Positions 16,207 through 24,694 of a stretch of 64,000 nt of DNA are shown piece after piece (within the stretch, counting starts at the first letter, position 1; each line of letters starts with the position of its first letter). The position numbers and the translations under genes are program-made. The notes under the pieces were generated by a model that had not been told where the DNA came from, did not search any database, and saw nothing but the letters and a program-made list of their open reading frames with translations. This DNA is from Corynebacterium pseudogenitalium. GTDB taxonomy: Bacteria > Actinomycetota > Actinomycetes > Mycobacteriales > Mycobacteriaceae. Location: the NCBI RefSeq assembly GCF_024453815.1, contig NZ_CP072934.1, positions 868,001 through 932,000 on the forward strand, written 5' to 3'.

Positions 16207-16250
16207 CTGAACTATACAGTCAATACTGAACTATTTCAAACGCACTGAAC
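16207..16250 (-). promoter_or_regulatory. cmtR-cmtA promoter and repeated operator-like motif
   Basis: In minus sense TTGAAA (16239-16234), a 17-base spacer and TATAGT (16216-16211) form a good housekeeping promoter. The ATG begins seven bases after the -10 box. The motif GTTCAG occurs three times in this stretch. Two copies have the longer form ATAGTTCAG, and the second of these overlaps the -10 box. This spacing suits CmtR repression. Direct repeats are observed, while CmtR binding is inferred. Confidence 0.6.
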
Positions 16251-16389
16251 TGACATTGAAGCGAAGAGTTTGCCACCTGTTCAATCAATGCATTTTGGGA
16301 GGCTTTTGAGAGGTTAGCGCCCCTCTAGCTAAAAATGGGCGCGTACTGCGGAAATGGGAACGGGGGCAGCGGTGGGTAGTTGAAACGTG

Positions 16390-16938
16390 CTACTTGGTCT
16401 CTTGCTCCGGGTAGCGTACTTTCTTATCCTCGCCGACGACAGCTCCGTCGTTAAGCTTCGCTGCACTTAGGGTGGGGCCATGCTGCGTCATTCCCATGAT
16501 GTGCTGCACGTTGTCGCCGTGGGCCAGGAGGTGGTCGGCGATGATGCGTCGGTGGCAACGCCACCAGACTGCCTCTGAGCACATGATTACTGTTGGGTAT
16601 GTCCTGGCTTGTTCCCTGAGCGCTTGGAGTGACTGTGCGAATTCGTCGCCAAGGGCGTGGTCCGCGTAGTTGTGAAAGCTTCGGTTGCGCCAGTTGCCGT
16701 TCACCTCGAAGGGGACTGTTTTGGACACGTTGCGCCGCCCGGTGAGCCCTTCGTTTCGGGAGTATTCGATGCCGTGCCCAGGTAAGTGTTGGGCAAGTTG
16801 ATCGTCGTTGAACCAGGGGTACTTCCTGGAGCCGGGAAGCTTGCGCACGTCCACGACTGCACGCACGCCGGAAGCCTCGAGCATGCCCACGAATTGGTCA
16901 AACTCGAGGTTTGAATGGCCGACGGTAAAGATCTTCAT
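16390..16938 (-). CDS. DUF488 family protein
   Basis: 182 residues starting at MKIFTVGHSN (ATG 16938), the standard N-terminus of DUF488. Conserved blocks are VDVRKLPGSRKYPWFN, the central GLTGRRNV region and CSEAVWWRCHRRIIADHLL near residues 134-150. The C-W-CHR cluster suggests a catalytic or metal-binding site, but the family has no firmly assigned activity. The upstream HNH gene runs in the same direction and ends 10 bases before this start. Confidence 0.85.
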   Translation of the reverse strand: MKIFTVGHSNLEFDQFVGMLEASGVRAVVDVRKLPGSRKYPWFNDDQLAQHLPGHGIEYSRNEGLTGRRNVSKTVPFEVNGNWRNRSFHNYADHALGDEFAQSLQALREQARTYPTVIMCSEAVWWRCHRRIIADHLLAHGDNVQHIMGMTQHGPTLSAAKLNDGAVVGEDKKVRYPEQETK

Positions 16939-16948
16939 GCCTCCGACC

Positions 16949-18439
16949 CTAGGCGCTTTGAGATAGTGGAGCCGTAACGGGAGGTGAGAGGCCTGGCGGA
17001 TACAAGGCGGGGTCACGCTCTCCGGTCCGTACGCAGTTGCACCTGCCTTTTGCGGCGTAGATTCTGCTGACTGCCGAGTGTTTCGCAGGCACCGATTGGT
17101 TGAATTTCATTGGATCGGACGGGTGCTTTCGGTATCCCGCTTTGCCTGTTTGCGGGTCGAAATCCATGTAGTCCTTGTTAAAGGAGCCGTCTCTGTTGTC
17201 GTTGTTGTATCTGTGGTGCTCGCGGCAAAGACCAGTGAGGTTTTCGATATCGGTGTGTCCGCCCTTTATCCAGGCGAGGATATGATGTGCCTCACATTCT
17301 GACATAGGGGTGGTGCAGCCGAGCCAGGAGCATACTCCTTGGATGGCGAACATTGCGATTCGCTGTTCGACCGATGCGAGCCGGGTGGTTCTCCCCATCC
17401 ACAGTGGTACTGAGGTGACGCCGTCCACTTGGAGGAGGAAGTCTGTAGTTCCGTCCATGCCGAGGCGTACAAGATCGAAACAGTCGACTTCGATGCCGGT
17501 GTTGGTGCCGTAAAGCATGGAAGCATCGCCGTCGGCGAGGTCGTCGAGAGTAAGTGCAATGACCACCGAGGCAGCGCCGCCGTTCGCCTTCTGGTGCGAT
17601 TGCTCGTGTTGTTTGAAAATGGCGAAGAACTGGTCGAACCGACGTTGCTGCCGGGTGCGGGAGTCCACTTCGTCGTGCATCGCTGCTGGAAGGTTGGAGT
17701 TTGGCGCGAGGCCCTTGTCTGTGTGCGCTTTGATCAGGGCGGCATCTCCAGCCGTAGCGTTGATGTAGATGTCTACAGTGCCATCCGATTTGCGACGACC
17801 AATGGACATGCCACGATTTTCATACCCGGCATTAGGGTTGGTATGTGGGGCGTGTTTCCGGTTGACGTCGCTGACTGCGCGGCGAACGAACTGCCGGAGG
17901 TCTTCGGGGTTGCGACGTAAGCCCTCGGTCATGGCTGCGGAGTAGATGCGGGTGCGTTCGTCCACGCCAGCTTTGAGCAACTTGTCGAGTTCGCGCCGGA
18001 TGATGTTTTGCTTCTCTGCACTAACCTGGGAAGACGTTCTTCTGGCAGTTGCCTGCTGCTGCTCCACTTCATGGGTGCGAGCGAAAAGCTCCTCGGTGCT
18101 TTCCTCGCTGGCCGGGGGAATGCTAGGTGCTGGCGGCTGGCCGAAGAGGAGTCGGCCGCGTTCAAGGCGGTTGTAGGCTTCGCCCTTTGACAGGTCGAGG
18201 CACTGCTGGAGGTACGCGTTGGGGTAGTTAGCGCCGACAATTCGGCCAGCTTCTTCGCGCTCGGCGATGAAGGCGAACGCGGCGTCGATAGTTGCCTTCT
18301 TTTTGAATTGCTCCTCGAGGCGTTCCATTTCGTGCCGGATATCACTGAATGTGAGGGCGGAGGGGTCGGCGAAAAGCTCACTTAACGTGCGCAGCGCTGC
18401 CGAAATATCGTTGACGCATCGGGTGATTGTGCTGGTCAT
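16949..18439 (-). CDS. HNH endonuclease, DUF222 (13E12) family
   Basis: 496 residues. The N-terminal two thirds are the helical DUF222 domain (LSKGEAYNRLERGRLLFG; TEGLRRNPEDLRQFVRRAV). The HNH nuclease is near residues 385-425 (CEAHHILAWIKGGHTDIENLTGLCREHHRYNND), with the metal-binding His and Asn residues intact. Members are abundant in mycobacteria and corynebacteria and several are DNA-damage-inducible. A weak LexA-like site lies upstream. Its own mobility or DNA target is unknown. Confidence 0.9.
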   Translation of the reverse strand: MTSTITRCVNDISAALRTLSELFADPSALTFSDIRHEMERLEEQFKKKATIDAAFAFIAEREEAGRIVGANYPNAYLQQCLDLSKGEAYNRLERGRLLFGQPPAPSIPPASEESTEELFARTHEVEQQQATARRTSSQVSAEKQNIIRRELDKLLKAGVDERTRIYSAAMTEGLRRNPEDLRQFVRRAVSDVNRKHAPHTNPNAGYENRGMSIGRRKSDGTVDIYINATAGDAALIKAHTDKGLAPNSNLPAAMHDEVDSRTRQQRRFDQFFAIFKQHEQSHQKANGGAASVVIALTLDDLADGDASMLYGTNTGIEVDCFDLVRLGMDGTTDFLLQVDGVTSVPLWMGRTTRLASVEQRIAMFAIQGVCSWLGCTTPMSECEAHHILAWIKGGHTDIENLTGLCREHHRYNNDNRDGSFNKDYMDFDPQTGKAGYRKHPSDPMKFNQSVPAKHSAVSRIYAAKGRCNCVRTGERDPALYPPGLSPPVTAPLSQSA

Positions 18440-18501
18440 GCCCCCTCTTTTCGTGAGTTGCTCTCACCCTATCAACCCCCGCCGACACAGATCGGCACGA
18501 T

Positions 18502-18517
18502 TCGAACAAATGAACGA
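18502..18517. promoter_or_regulatory. weak LexA (SOS box)-like site
   Basis: TCGAAC-AAAT-GAACGA compared with the actinobacterial SOS consensus TCGAAC-N4-GTTCGA: the left half is perfect and the right half has two mismatches. It lies about 60 bases upstream of the HNH gene and 70 upstream of the divergent gene. The placement is right for a promoter operator, but the match is marginal. Confidence 0.3.
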
Positions 18518-18585
18518 ACTTTCTGGCGGTTTGGTACGTTGAGACGTGGCAGACAATCACTTGAGGGTGGAGGCGCTCGACGAAC

Positions 18586-18927
18586 ATGGCAAGCAATGAC
18601 AGTGATGATCGCTACCGGTACATGGGTCTCGAGATGATTCCGACGCCATGTTGCAAAGCGAAAACCAGTGAGCCTTGCCTAGGGACGGGGTGGATGTGGC
18701 GGGTTGGAAACGGTGTCATGGCGCTGAAGCTCAACGATGACAAAGTGCTCACCGGCACTGGATATGGGTTTGATGACTACAAAGATTGGGGCCGAGGAGG
18801 CGACCTACAAGACGTGATCTTAAGCGCTGCCGCCGACGGGCTGAGCCTTCCCGATGCCCTCGAGCGTGTCCGCAAGGCGTTCGGCAACCCCGACGTTATC
18901 GTGGACCTGAAAGACATCAACGAGTGA
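18586..18927 (+). CDS. hypothetical protein with Cys-rich N-terminal segment
   Basis: 113 residues. A short segment TPCCKAKTSEPCLGTG (about residues 18-33) holds three cysteines, which could bind a metal or form a knuckle. The rest is mixed with a final helical region (LPDALERVRKAFGNPDVIVDL). No known family was recognised. It is divergent from the HNH gene and seven bases ahead of the RNA-ligase-like gene, so the two may be cotranscribed. The ATG has GGGTGGAGG upstream at a longer than usual spacing. Confidence 0.6.
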   Translation: MASNDSDDRYRYMGLEMIPTPCCKAKTSEPCLGTGWMWRVGNGVMALKLNDDKVLTGTGYGFDDYKDWGRGGDLQDVILSAAADGLSLPDALERVRKAFGNPDVIVDLKDINE

Positions 18928-18933
18928 GGTCGT

Positions 18934-19431
18934 ATGTCCCCGGAGAACATTTTGCTGCGCTTGCCGAAGACGCAGGAGCAGGAGATTCGCAAGATTTATG
19001 AGGAGCTGGCGCAGCGCGGATTTCCCGTTCAGCAGCAGCGCCCGCACGTGTCAGTGACGTTCGCTCCTCAGATGGCTCGAAAGGTGATCGCCCGAGCAGG
19101 GGAACTCCTGCCCCAGTTATTGCCTGCGCGTCTGGACAGGGTAGGCACGGTGGTGTTCGGGACGAAGTCGAAGCAGACGGTGGCGTGGCTGCTGCAGGGC
19201 CCGGACGAGCTTGAGCGAGCAGCGCGGGAGCTCAACGAGCTCAATCCCGATGGCCGTGGTGCTCGGTGGATTCCGCACCTAACGATGGGGCTGCGCCTGC
19301 CGAAGGCGATCGTAGGGGACTATATCCAGGCACTTGCTGAAGTGACATCGCCACACTTCAGGGCTGTGGATGTGGAGTATGCGGCGCTGTATCAGCCGCG
19401 GTTTGGGTCAGAGTATCGGTTCGAGCCTTAG
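18934..19431 (+). CDS. 2'-5' RNA ligase / 2H phosphoesterase superfamily protein
   Basis: 165 residues starting at ATG 18934. The two 2H-type motifs are HVSVTF (about residue 36) and HLTMGL (about residue 112), placed as in LigT/CPDase-fold proteins acting on 2'-5' or cyclic phosphate bonds. The second residues (S and T after H-x) agree with the H-x-T/S pattern. The 3' end overlaps the convergent FUSC gene by 74 bases. The substrate is unknown. Confidence 0.75.
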   Translation: MSPENILLRLPKTQEQEIRKIYEELAQRGFPVQQQRPHVSVTFAPQMARKVIARAGELLPQLLPARLDRVGTVVFGTKSKQTVAWLLQGPDELERAARELNELNPDGRGARWIPHLTMGLRLPKAIVGDYIQALAEVTSPHFRAVDVEYAALYQPRFGSEYRFEP

Positions 19432-20494
19432 GAGCTTGAGACTTCGGCGCAGCAACGTTGAAGCGTTGTCGCACCAGGTGCGGGTTCGTTTTCGTGTATC
19501 CGATGGCGATAATTACGAGTGCTGACGCGGCACCGAGGATGGTTTCCGCACTGCGCGCAAGGAGCATTGGCGCGACGGGGGCAGGTTCGACGGCTTGGAT
19601 CATCAGCAGGGCGGTCGGGGTGATGAAGCTCGCTGCCAGCGTGTAGTTGCGGGTGACATAGGTTTCGGTCAAGAACTGCAGGATGATGATCCATATCACG
19701 AACTGCCATTCCTGCATGTGGTGCGAGAGGAGGAACCCGGCGACGAGAATGCCGGAAAGGGTGCCGAGCATACGTTGCAAGGCACGAAAGTACTGCACGC
19801 GGTAGCGGTTGTTGACCAGCGGCACTACCGCAGCGACCATCGCCCAGTAGAAGTGCGACAGCGGGTCAATGAGAGCGACGGAGATGATGCCGATCGTTCC
19901 AGCGAGCAGGGGAGCGAGGAAGAATCGCGCTGCCTCTCGCTTCAGCGCCTGCTTATCGACGCCCACTTCCTCCCCTCGCGGTTCACGCACATTGGGACCT
20001 TCCCCTATGAGGTGCGATATTCTCCCGAGCCCAAAGCAAAGACCGGCCGTCGCAGCAGCGACTGCTGTAGCGATCAGTGGGTGTGCCGGGTGGGCAAGGG
20101 ACCCCACCGCGGCGATTGCGAAGAGTACGAAGACGGACCCGGTTGGGCGTGTACCTGACCACAGCGCGATGGTCGCCCACACCGAGGACGCGACGGCAGA
20201 GATGAGCATAATGAGCCATTGGTTGGTGTGGGTCCAGGACATCGTCGCGCCAATTGCGATCGCGACCACGATGGCGGTACCAGCAAGGAGCTGGTGCCGT
20301 GCCCTGTCCTGACGGGTTTCGTGGCGTCCGTAGACACCGGTGAACGCGCCGAAGTTGGCGTAGATGGCGAGGTCGAAACGGCCGATCCACAGCAACAGCA
20401 GTAGTGGGATGGCTACCCCGGCGGCTGTGCGAAACGCCGGGATGTGGTCCCGTCGTGCGGGTGCCATCGTGAACATGGCGCGAAAATGGTTCAA
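19358..20494 (-). CDS. FUSC/aromatic-acid-exporter family membrane protein
   Basis: 378 residues from TTG 20494 (AAAGGG seven bases upstream; in-frame ATGs follow at codons 7 and 10). Hydrophobic segments occur in two groups: about 24-130 (AAGVAIPLLLLLWIGRFDLAIYANFGAFTG) and 205-345. This is the paired half-transporter layout of FUSC/YccS proteins, with ~25 extra residues of hydrophilic tail that overlap the opposite gene. Likely efflux of aromatic acids or similar compounds. The substrate cannot be told from sequence. Confidence 0.8.
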   Translation of the reverse strand: MNHFRAMFTMAPARRDHIPAFRTAAGVAIPLLLLLWIGRFDLAIYANFGAFTGVYGRHETRQDRARHQLLAGTAIVVAIAIGATMSWTHTNQWLIMLISAVASSVWATIALWSGTRPTGSVFVLFAIAAVGSLAHPAHPLIATAVAAATAGLCFGLGRISHLIGEGPNVREPRGEEVGVDKQALKREAARFFLAPLLAGTIGIISVALIDPLSHFYWAMVAAVVPLVNNRYRVQYFRALQRMLGTLSGILVAGFLLSHHMQEWQFVIWIIILQFLTETYVTRNYTLAASFITPTALLMIQAVEPAPVAPMLLARSAETILGAASALVIIAIGYTKTNPHLVRQRFNVAAPKSQAPKARTDTLTQTAADTAPHTPHPQP

Positions 20495-20516
20495 AGATCA
20501 GCCCTTTCTCCCGGAA

Positions 20517-20532
20517 GTAACAGAGTTGTTAC
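20517..20532. promoter_or_regulatory. palindromic operator-like site GTAAC-N6-GTTAC
   Basis: A perfect 5-bp inverted repeat with a 6-base centre lies 22 bases upstream of the FUSC start codon, in the divergent region before the MFS gene at 20645. The position suits a repressor such as a TetR or MarR protein. No regulator gene is adjacent. Confidence 0.3.
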
Positions 20533-20644
20533 CTTAGCCCCCTGCCAGCCCTCTGTCACAGAACCCAAAAACGCCAATTGTGTCGGAGGCGGACGTACAC
20601 TAAGTCCATTCAAATTCTCTTTTGACTGCGAGGGAGTAGCGGAC

Positions 20645-21943
20645 ATGGCTGCGACTGAAGGGCATATTCAATCCGCTGGGAAAATCCCGGCACGTCACCT
20701 GATGGTCATTATCGGTGCCTTGCTGGTAGAGGTGGCGTTTTCAATAACGCTGACTGGTCTGAGTTTCTTTACACCGGCGGTGCTCGGGGACTTTCCTGGG
20801 ACCCGTGCAGGTGCGTTCATGATTTATTTCACTTTGTATGGCTTCGCTTCCGCGGCGTCAATGCCGGTGGCTGGCATGCTCATTGACCGAATCAAGGCGC
20901 CTGGCTTGTTGGTCCTTGGTGGTCTCATTGCTGCGGGTGGCTTGGTTGTCTTTTCCGCCGCACAATCTCTGTGGTGGTTTTATGCAGCCGGAATCGTCAT
21001 TGGTATCGGCGTGGGGCTTTCGCTGCAGTACGTCCCGATCGTCGTTATCAATCGCTGGTTTGTGGCTAAACGAGGAACCGTGTTGGGCATCGTCCTGGCG
21101 GGAACAGGAGTGGGCGGTGTGATCCTCGGCGTAGTAGTGCCGATCCTGCTGAGGACCGTTGGATGGCGGACCTCGATGGTGATTATGGCCGTCGCAATGG
21201 TTGTGCTGACAACGGGACCGGCGTTGTTCCTGATCCGCAGCAACCCTGAGGATCTCGGCCTACGCCCGTACGGTGCGGAGGTGGCACCGGCAGATGAAGT
21301 GACCACGAAAACTGGTAACGAGCCGGGAATGACGCAGCGGGAGGCTTTTGGCAGCATCTGGTTCTACGTACTGGCGGCCTCATTGCTGTTGTTGGGCGCG
21401 ATCTACGGGATGACGCAACACTTCGTGAACTATCTTTCTGGCAAGCCGTGGGGTGTGGAGCTTCGCCCAGAGGAGATTTCAACAATCATTATCACGGCAA
21501 CGATTTGTCTGATTGTGTTCAAACCGTTTCTTGGCTGGTTCATCGATAAAATCGGCCTGGAGCGGGCCCTGTGGATCGTGCTGCTGATTGCGGCCGGCGC
21601 GACCGCGGCGTGGGCATACATGACCACGCTCCTGCCGTACGTGTTCTTCGTGATCTTCATCTTCCTCGGTACTGCAAGCGGCACCGTCGCCCCACCACTG
21701 ATCGCAGAGCACTCGTTTGGTCAGAAAGAGTTCTCGAAAATTTGGGGCACGCTGGGGATGGCCTACCCAATTGGGCTTTCAATTGGTGCGGCTGTCTGGG
21801 GGTGGGTGAAAGACTACTTCGGCTCCTACGGCTACGGCTTTGTCTCTGTGCCGGTGTTCACATTGTTGGTGCTGCTCGGAGTGAGCGCAACGTTCCGCGG
21901 TGCCCGCAAGCTTTGGGTGCCGGAAGCGCAGCAGTTGGCCTAG
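20645..21943 (+). CDS. MFS transporter, OFA (oxalate/formate antiporter)-like
   Basis: 432 residues with about 12 membrane helices. The start is ATG 20645, since the reading frame before it has no transporter character. The loop-2 motif is GMLIDRIKAPGLLV, and GWFIDKIGLERALW repeats it in the second half. The pattern (SGKPWGVELRPEEIS, GTASGTVAPPLIAEHSFGQKEFSKIWG) recalls the OFA family of monocarboxylate carriers. A substrate such as formate would fit the formate dehydrogenase 7 kb away but this is only a guess. Confidence 0.8.
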   Translation: MAATEGHIQSAGKIPARHLMVIIGALLVEVAFSITLTGLSFFTPAVLGDFPGTRAGAFMIYFTLYGFASAASMPVAGMLIDRIKAPGLLVLGGLIAAGGLVVFSAAQSLWWFYAAGIVIGIGVGLSLQYVPIVVINRWFVAKRGTVLGIVLAGTGVGGVILGVVVPILLRTVGWRTSMVIMAVAMVVLTTGPALFLIRSNPEDLGLRPYGAEVAPADEVTTKTGNEPGMTQREAFGSIWFYVLAASLLLLGAIYGMTQHFVNYLSGKPWGVELRPEEISTIIITATICLIVFKPFLGWFIDKIGLERALWIVLLIAAGATAAWAYMTTLLPYVFFVIFIFLGTASGTVAPPLIAEHSFGQKEFSKIWGTLGMAYPIGLSIGAAVWGWVKDYFGSYGYGFVSVPVFTLLVLLGVSATFRGARKLWVPEAQQLA

Positions 21944-22737
21944 TCGCGCCGGGCAAGGCTATCGGTGGAAACGCCCGTGAGCAGGGCCGTACCGTCTTTC
22001 ACGGCCACGGTGGGGGCGGTGGTGGCGTCGAAAACTAAGGGGGCGTTGCTCGCGGCGACGATGACGTTGCCGTACTCGTGGCCGTCGAGCATTGCTGGCG
22101 GCGCGACGGCCACTGCGTAAGAGAACACCTCGAGGAGCCCGGCAACCTCTGCGCGGGTGTTTGGAAGCTGCTGCCTGTCGCCGATGTTCGCAATGTAGAT
22201 GCCACCCGGACGAAGGGCGGCAGCGCAAGCGCGGAAGAACTCGACGGTGGTCAGCGGGCGAGGGGTGGAGGGACCACTGAAGACGTCGCGAACGATGAGG
22301 TCAAGGCTGCGTCGCTGGCAGGCATGCGTGAACGCGCGTGCTTCGGCGCAGCGGATTGTGACAGGTTCGAGGTTCTCATGAAATGCCCAGCGTACGAGCT
22401 GCGCGAGTTTCCGATCGATTTCCACCGCCGTCTGGTGGCTTTGGGGGTAGCGGTGTGCGAAATATGCAGGCAGCGTGCACGCAGCCCCGCCGAGGTGGAC
22501 CGCGCGGAAATCCGAGGGCACGGTGTCGCCGGGGCTGATGAATCCCGTGATCCACTGCATGTAGTCGAACGTCAGCACCTCCGGCGCGCCAAGCACAACG
22601 TAGGAGCTTGGTACGCGGTTGAGCTCGAGGGTGTAGCCGCCGTCGCGAAGTTTATCGGCGATGATGGTCGCTCTGCCGGTGTCTACGGGGAATGTTCCCG
22701 TGATGTTTTTCTTTGGGGTGCGGGGTTTGCGTCGCAT
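21940..22737 (-). CDS. spermidine-synthase-like methyltransferase-fold protein
   Basis: 265 residues. The Rossmann core starts at VHLGGAACTLPAYFAHRYP (about residue 83). The acidic ribose-binding residue is in TAVEIDRKLAQLV, and the catalytic-site region is DLIVRDVFSGPSTP (about 145-158). Such stand-alone actinobacterial members lack some polyamine-binding residues, so true aminopropyltransferase activity is uncertain. It overlaps the preceding MFS stop by four bases on the opposite strand. Divergent GNAT gene upstream. Confidence 0.75.
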   Translation of the reverse strand: MRRKPRTPKKNITGTFPVDTGRATIIADKLRDGGYTLELNRVPSSYVVLGAPEVLTFDYMQWITGFISPGDTVPSDFRAVHLGGAACTLPAYFAHRYPQSHQTAVEIDRKLAQLVRWAFHENLEPVTIRCAEARAFTHACQRRSLDLIVRDVFSGPSTPRPLTTVEFFRACAAALRPGGIYIANIGDRQQLPNTRAEVAGLLEVFSYAVAVAPPAMLDGHEYGNVIVAASNAPLVFDATTAPTVAVKDGTALLTGVSTDSLARRD

Positions 22738-22774
22738 TTCATGCTCTACCTTTCAGCGTTTATTCTTACCTGTT

Positions 22775-23194
22775 ATGTACACATTGCGTGAAGCTCGCCC
22801 CGAGGACCGCCAGGCGGTCGTCGATGTTTGGGATGAATCTGGCATTACCCAAGAATGGAATGACCCGCCGACCGATTTCGATCTTGCGATGGAAAGTCCT
22901 GGTAGTACGGTGCTCGTTGCTGAGTCTGCAGAAGGTGTCGTTGACGGTGCGACTATCGTAGGTTTCGACGGCCACCGCGGGTGGATTCACATGACAGGAG
23001 TGCGCCCTAGCGCTCGGGGAGGCGGCGTGGGGCGCTTGCTTTCCGACGGTTGCGTGCAATGGCTGCGCGAACGTAAAGCCCCAGCAGTGCACCTGATGGT
23101 GGCAGAAGGCAACGACGCAGGGCGTGCTTTCTGGGAGCACCTCGGCTACTTCAAGATTGAGCCACCTGTGTACATGATTTCCCTGGAAGATTAA
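22775..23194 (+). CDS. GNAT family N-acetyltransferase
   Basis: 139 residues beginning MYTLREARPEDRQAVVDVWDES. The acetyl-CoA-binding motif is VRPSARGGGVGRLLSDGCVQWL (about residues 75-96), and VAEGNDAGRAFWEHLGYFKIE follows. The start is at ATG 22775 because upstream codons are within the divergent gene and lack family similarity. The substrate is unknown. The 3' end overlaps the convergent MFS gene by four bases. Confidence 0.85.
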   Translation: MYTLREARPEDRQAVVDVWDESGITQEWNDPPTDFDLAMESPGSTVLVAESAEGVVDGATIVGFDGHRGWIHMTGVRPSARGGGVGRLLSDGCVQWLRERKAPAVHLMVAEGNDAGRAFWEHLGYFKIEPPVYMISLED

Positions 23195-24633
23195 TCGTTC
23201 CAAGACTGGGTGCGCACAAATCTGGTGGAAACCAGTACACCAACGATGACGAGGCTCAACGGCAGAAGCATAGACGTGGACATCGCCTGCGCGAATGGTT
23301 GGTGAAGCACGTCGGGGAGCGCTTGGGTGCTCCCGCCGCCGGAAAAGTCGGCAGCCGCCGGCCCGAGCTGGCGCGTGAGCTGCTGCGACATCATTGCCGC
23401 GATACCTGCAGAGCCAATGACCGCGCCAAGTTGGCGCACGGTGTTATATACGCTGGAGCCCGCCCCTGCCAGGCGCGGATCGAGGTTTCGCGTCGCGATC
23501 ATGGACAATGGCCCCCACACCATGGAGTTGCCAAACCCGTTGATCACGGAGACCGCGAGTAACCACATTGGGGAGACACTCGGGTCGGTAATGAAGGCCG
23601 CGGCACCAATCGCGACCGCGACGAGCGAGAGCCCTGCGATCGCGAACGGCTTGGGCTGATGCGTGTTGGTGAGCTTGCCGACCCAAGGCGAGAAGCATCC
23701 AGAAATCAATCCCGCGGGAAGCAGGAGCAACGCTGCTTGGGTTGGCGAGTAGTGTTGCACGTTTTGCACGTAGATCATCCACGGAATGACGTAGGTGGAG
23801 ATTGCAAACCCAACCGTAGAAATTGCTACGCAGGCGAGGGAAAAGTTTCGGTCAGAAAACAGCTCCAACGGCACCAACGGATCCCGGGTGGTTTTTGTTT
23901 GCCACCATACGAAGAGCGACAGCAACACGGCGCCGGCGCAAATGAGCGCAACGATGGGGAAGCTCCACGAAAACGTCTGTCCTTCCTGGATGCCGAACAC
24001 CAGGCAGAACATGCCCGAAGCCGACAGAGCGACGCCAACCCAGTCAAACGTCCGTGCATTTTGCTCAAGCCTCGGCACGAAGACCCACGCCAATGCGATG
24101 CCAACAATGCCCACCGGGACGTTGATGATGAAGATCCACGCCCAGCCCCAGGCGTCCACGAGGAGACCGCCGAGCAGCGGCCCAACGATTGTCGCTACCC
24201 CTGCCGTTGCGCCCCAGACGCCCATGGCGCCACCCCGCTGCTGCGGTGCGAACGTGCGCAGCATCACCGACATCGTCTGCGGTGTCACTAGGGCACCGCC
24301 AAAGCCCTGCACAGCCCGGGCAAGAATCAGAGCCTCGATCGAGGTCGCCAAACCGCACGCCAGCGAGGCGACCGTGAACAGGCTCAAGCCACACAGGTAC
24401 ACGGTCCGCGGTCCGATCCTGTCTCCGAGCCGCCCCGTAATCAGCAGCGGCACCGCGTACGCCAGCAAGTACGAACTGTTCACCCAGATAATCTGGCTGT
24501 AGGTGGCGTTAAACGCGGTGGAAATCGCAGGAATAGCGACGGCAACGATCGTTGAGTCCACCAGAATCACGAAAAACCCGACCATCATCGACCACAACGC
24601 CGCCCAGGGCCCTGTGCTGCGGGGAGTCTCCAT
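23191..24633 (-). CDS. DHA2-family (EmrB/QacA) drug:H+ antiporter
   Basis: 480 residues, about 14 membrane helices. The start at METPRSTG (ATG 24633) precedes helix 1, which carries VDSTIVAVAIPAI. Motif A is TGRLGDRIGPRTVYL, and motif C-like GVATIVGPLLGG sits in helix 5, both typical of proton-driven exporters of the EmrB/QacA group. Likely multidrug or metabolite efflux. It is divergent from the DyP gene with a 61-base gap. Confidence 0.88.
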   Translation of the reverse strand: METPRSTGPWAALWSMMVGFFVILVDSTIVAVAIPAISTAFNATYSQIIWVNSSYLLAYAVPLLITGRLGDRIGPRTVYLCGLSLFTVASLACGLATSIEALILARAVQGFGGALVTPQTMSVMLRTFAPQQRGGAMGVWGATAGVATIVGPLLGGLLVDAWGWAWIFIINVPVGIVGIALAWVFVPRLEQNARTFDWVGVALSASGMFCLVFGIQEGQTFSWSFPIVALICAGAVLLSLFVWWQTKTTRDPLVPLELFSDRNFSLACVAISTVGFAISTYVIPWMIYVQNVQHYSPTQAALLLLPAGLISGCFSPWVGKLTNTHQPKPFAIAGLSLVAVAIGAAAFITDPSVSPMWLLAVSVINGFGNSMVWGPLSMIATRNLDPRLAGAGSSVYNTVRQLGAVIGSAGIAAMMSQQLTRQLGPAAADFSGGGSTQALPDVLHQPFAQAMSTSMLLPLSLVIVGVLVSTRFVRTQSWND

Positions 24634-24694
24634 CGCACTGACTCTACCGGGTGGTCGCCAGTGGCGAAAGAGCATAGGGCATATGATGGCACCT

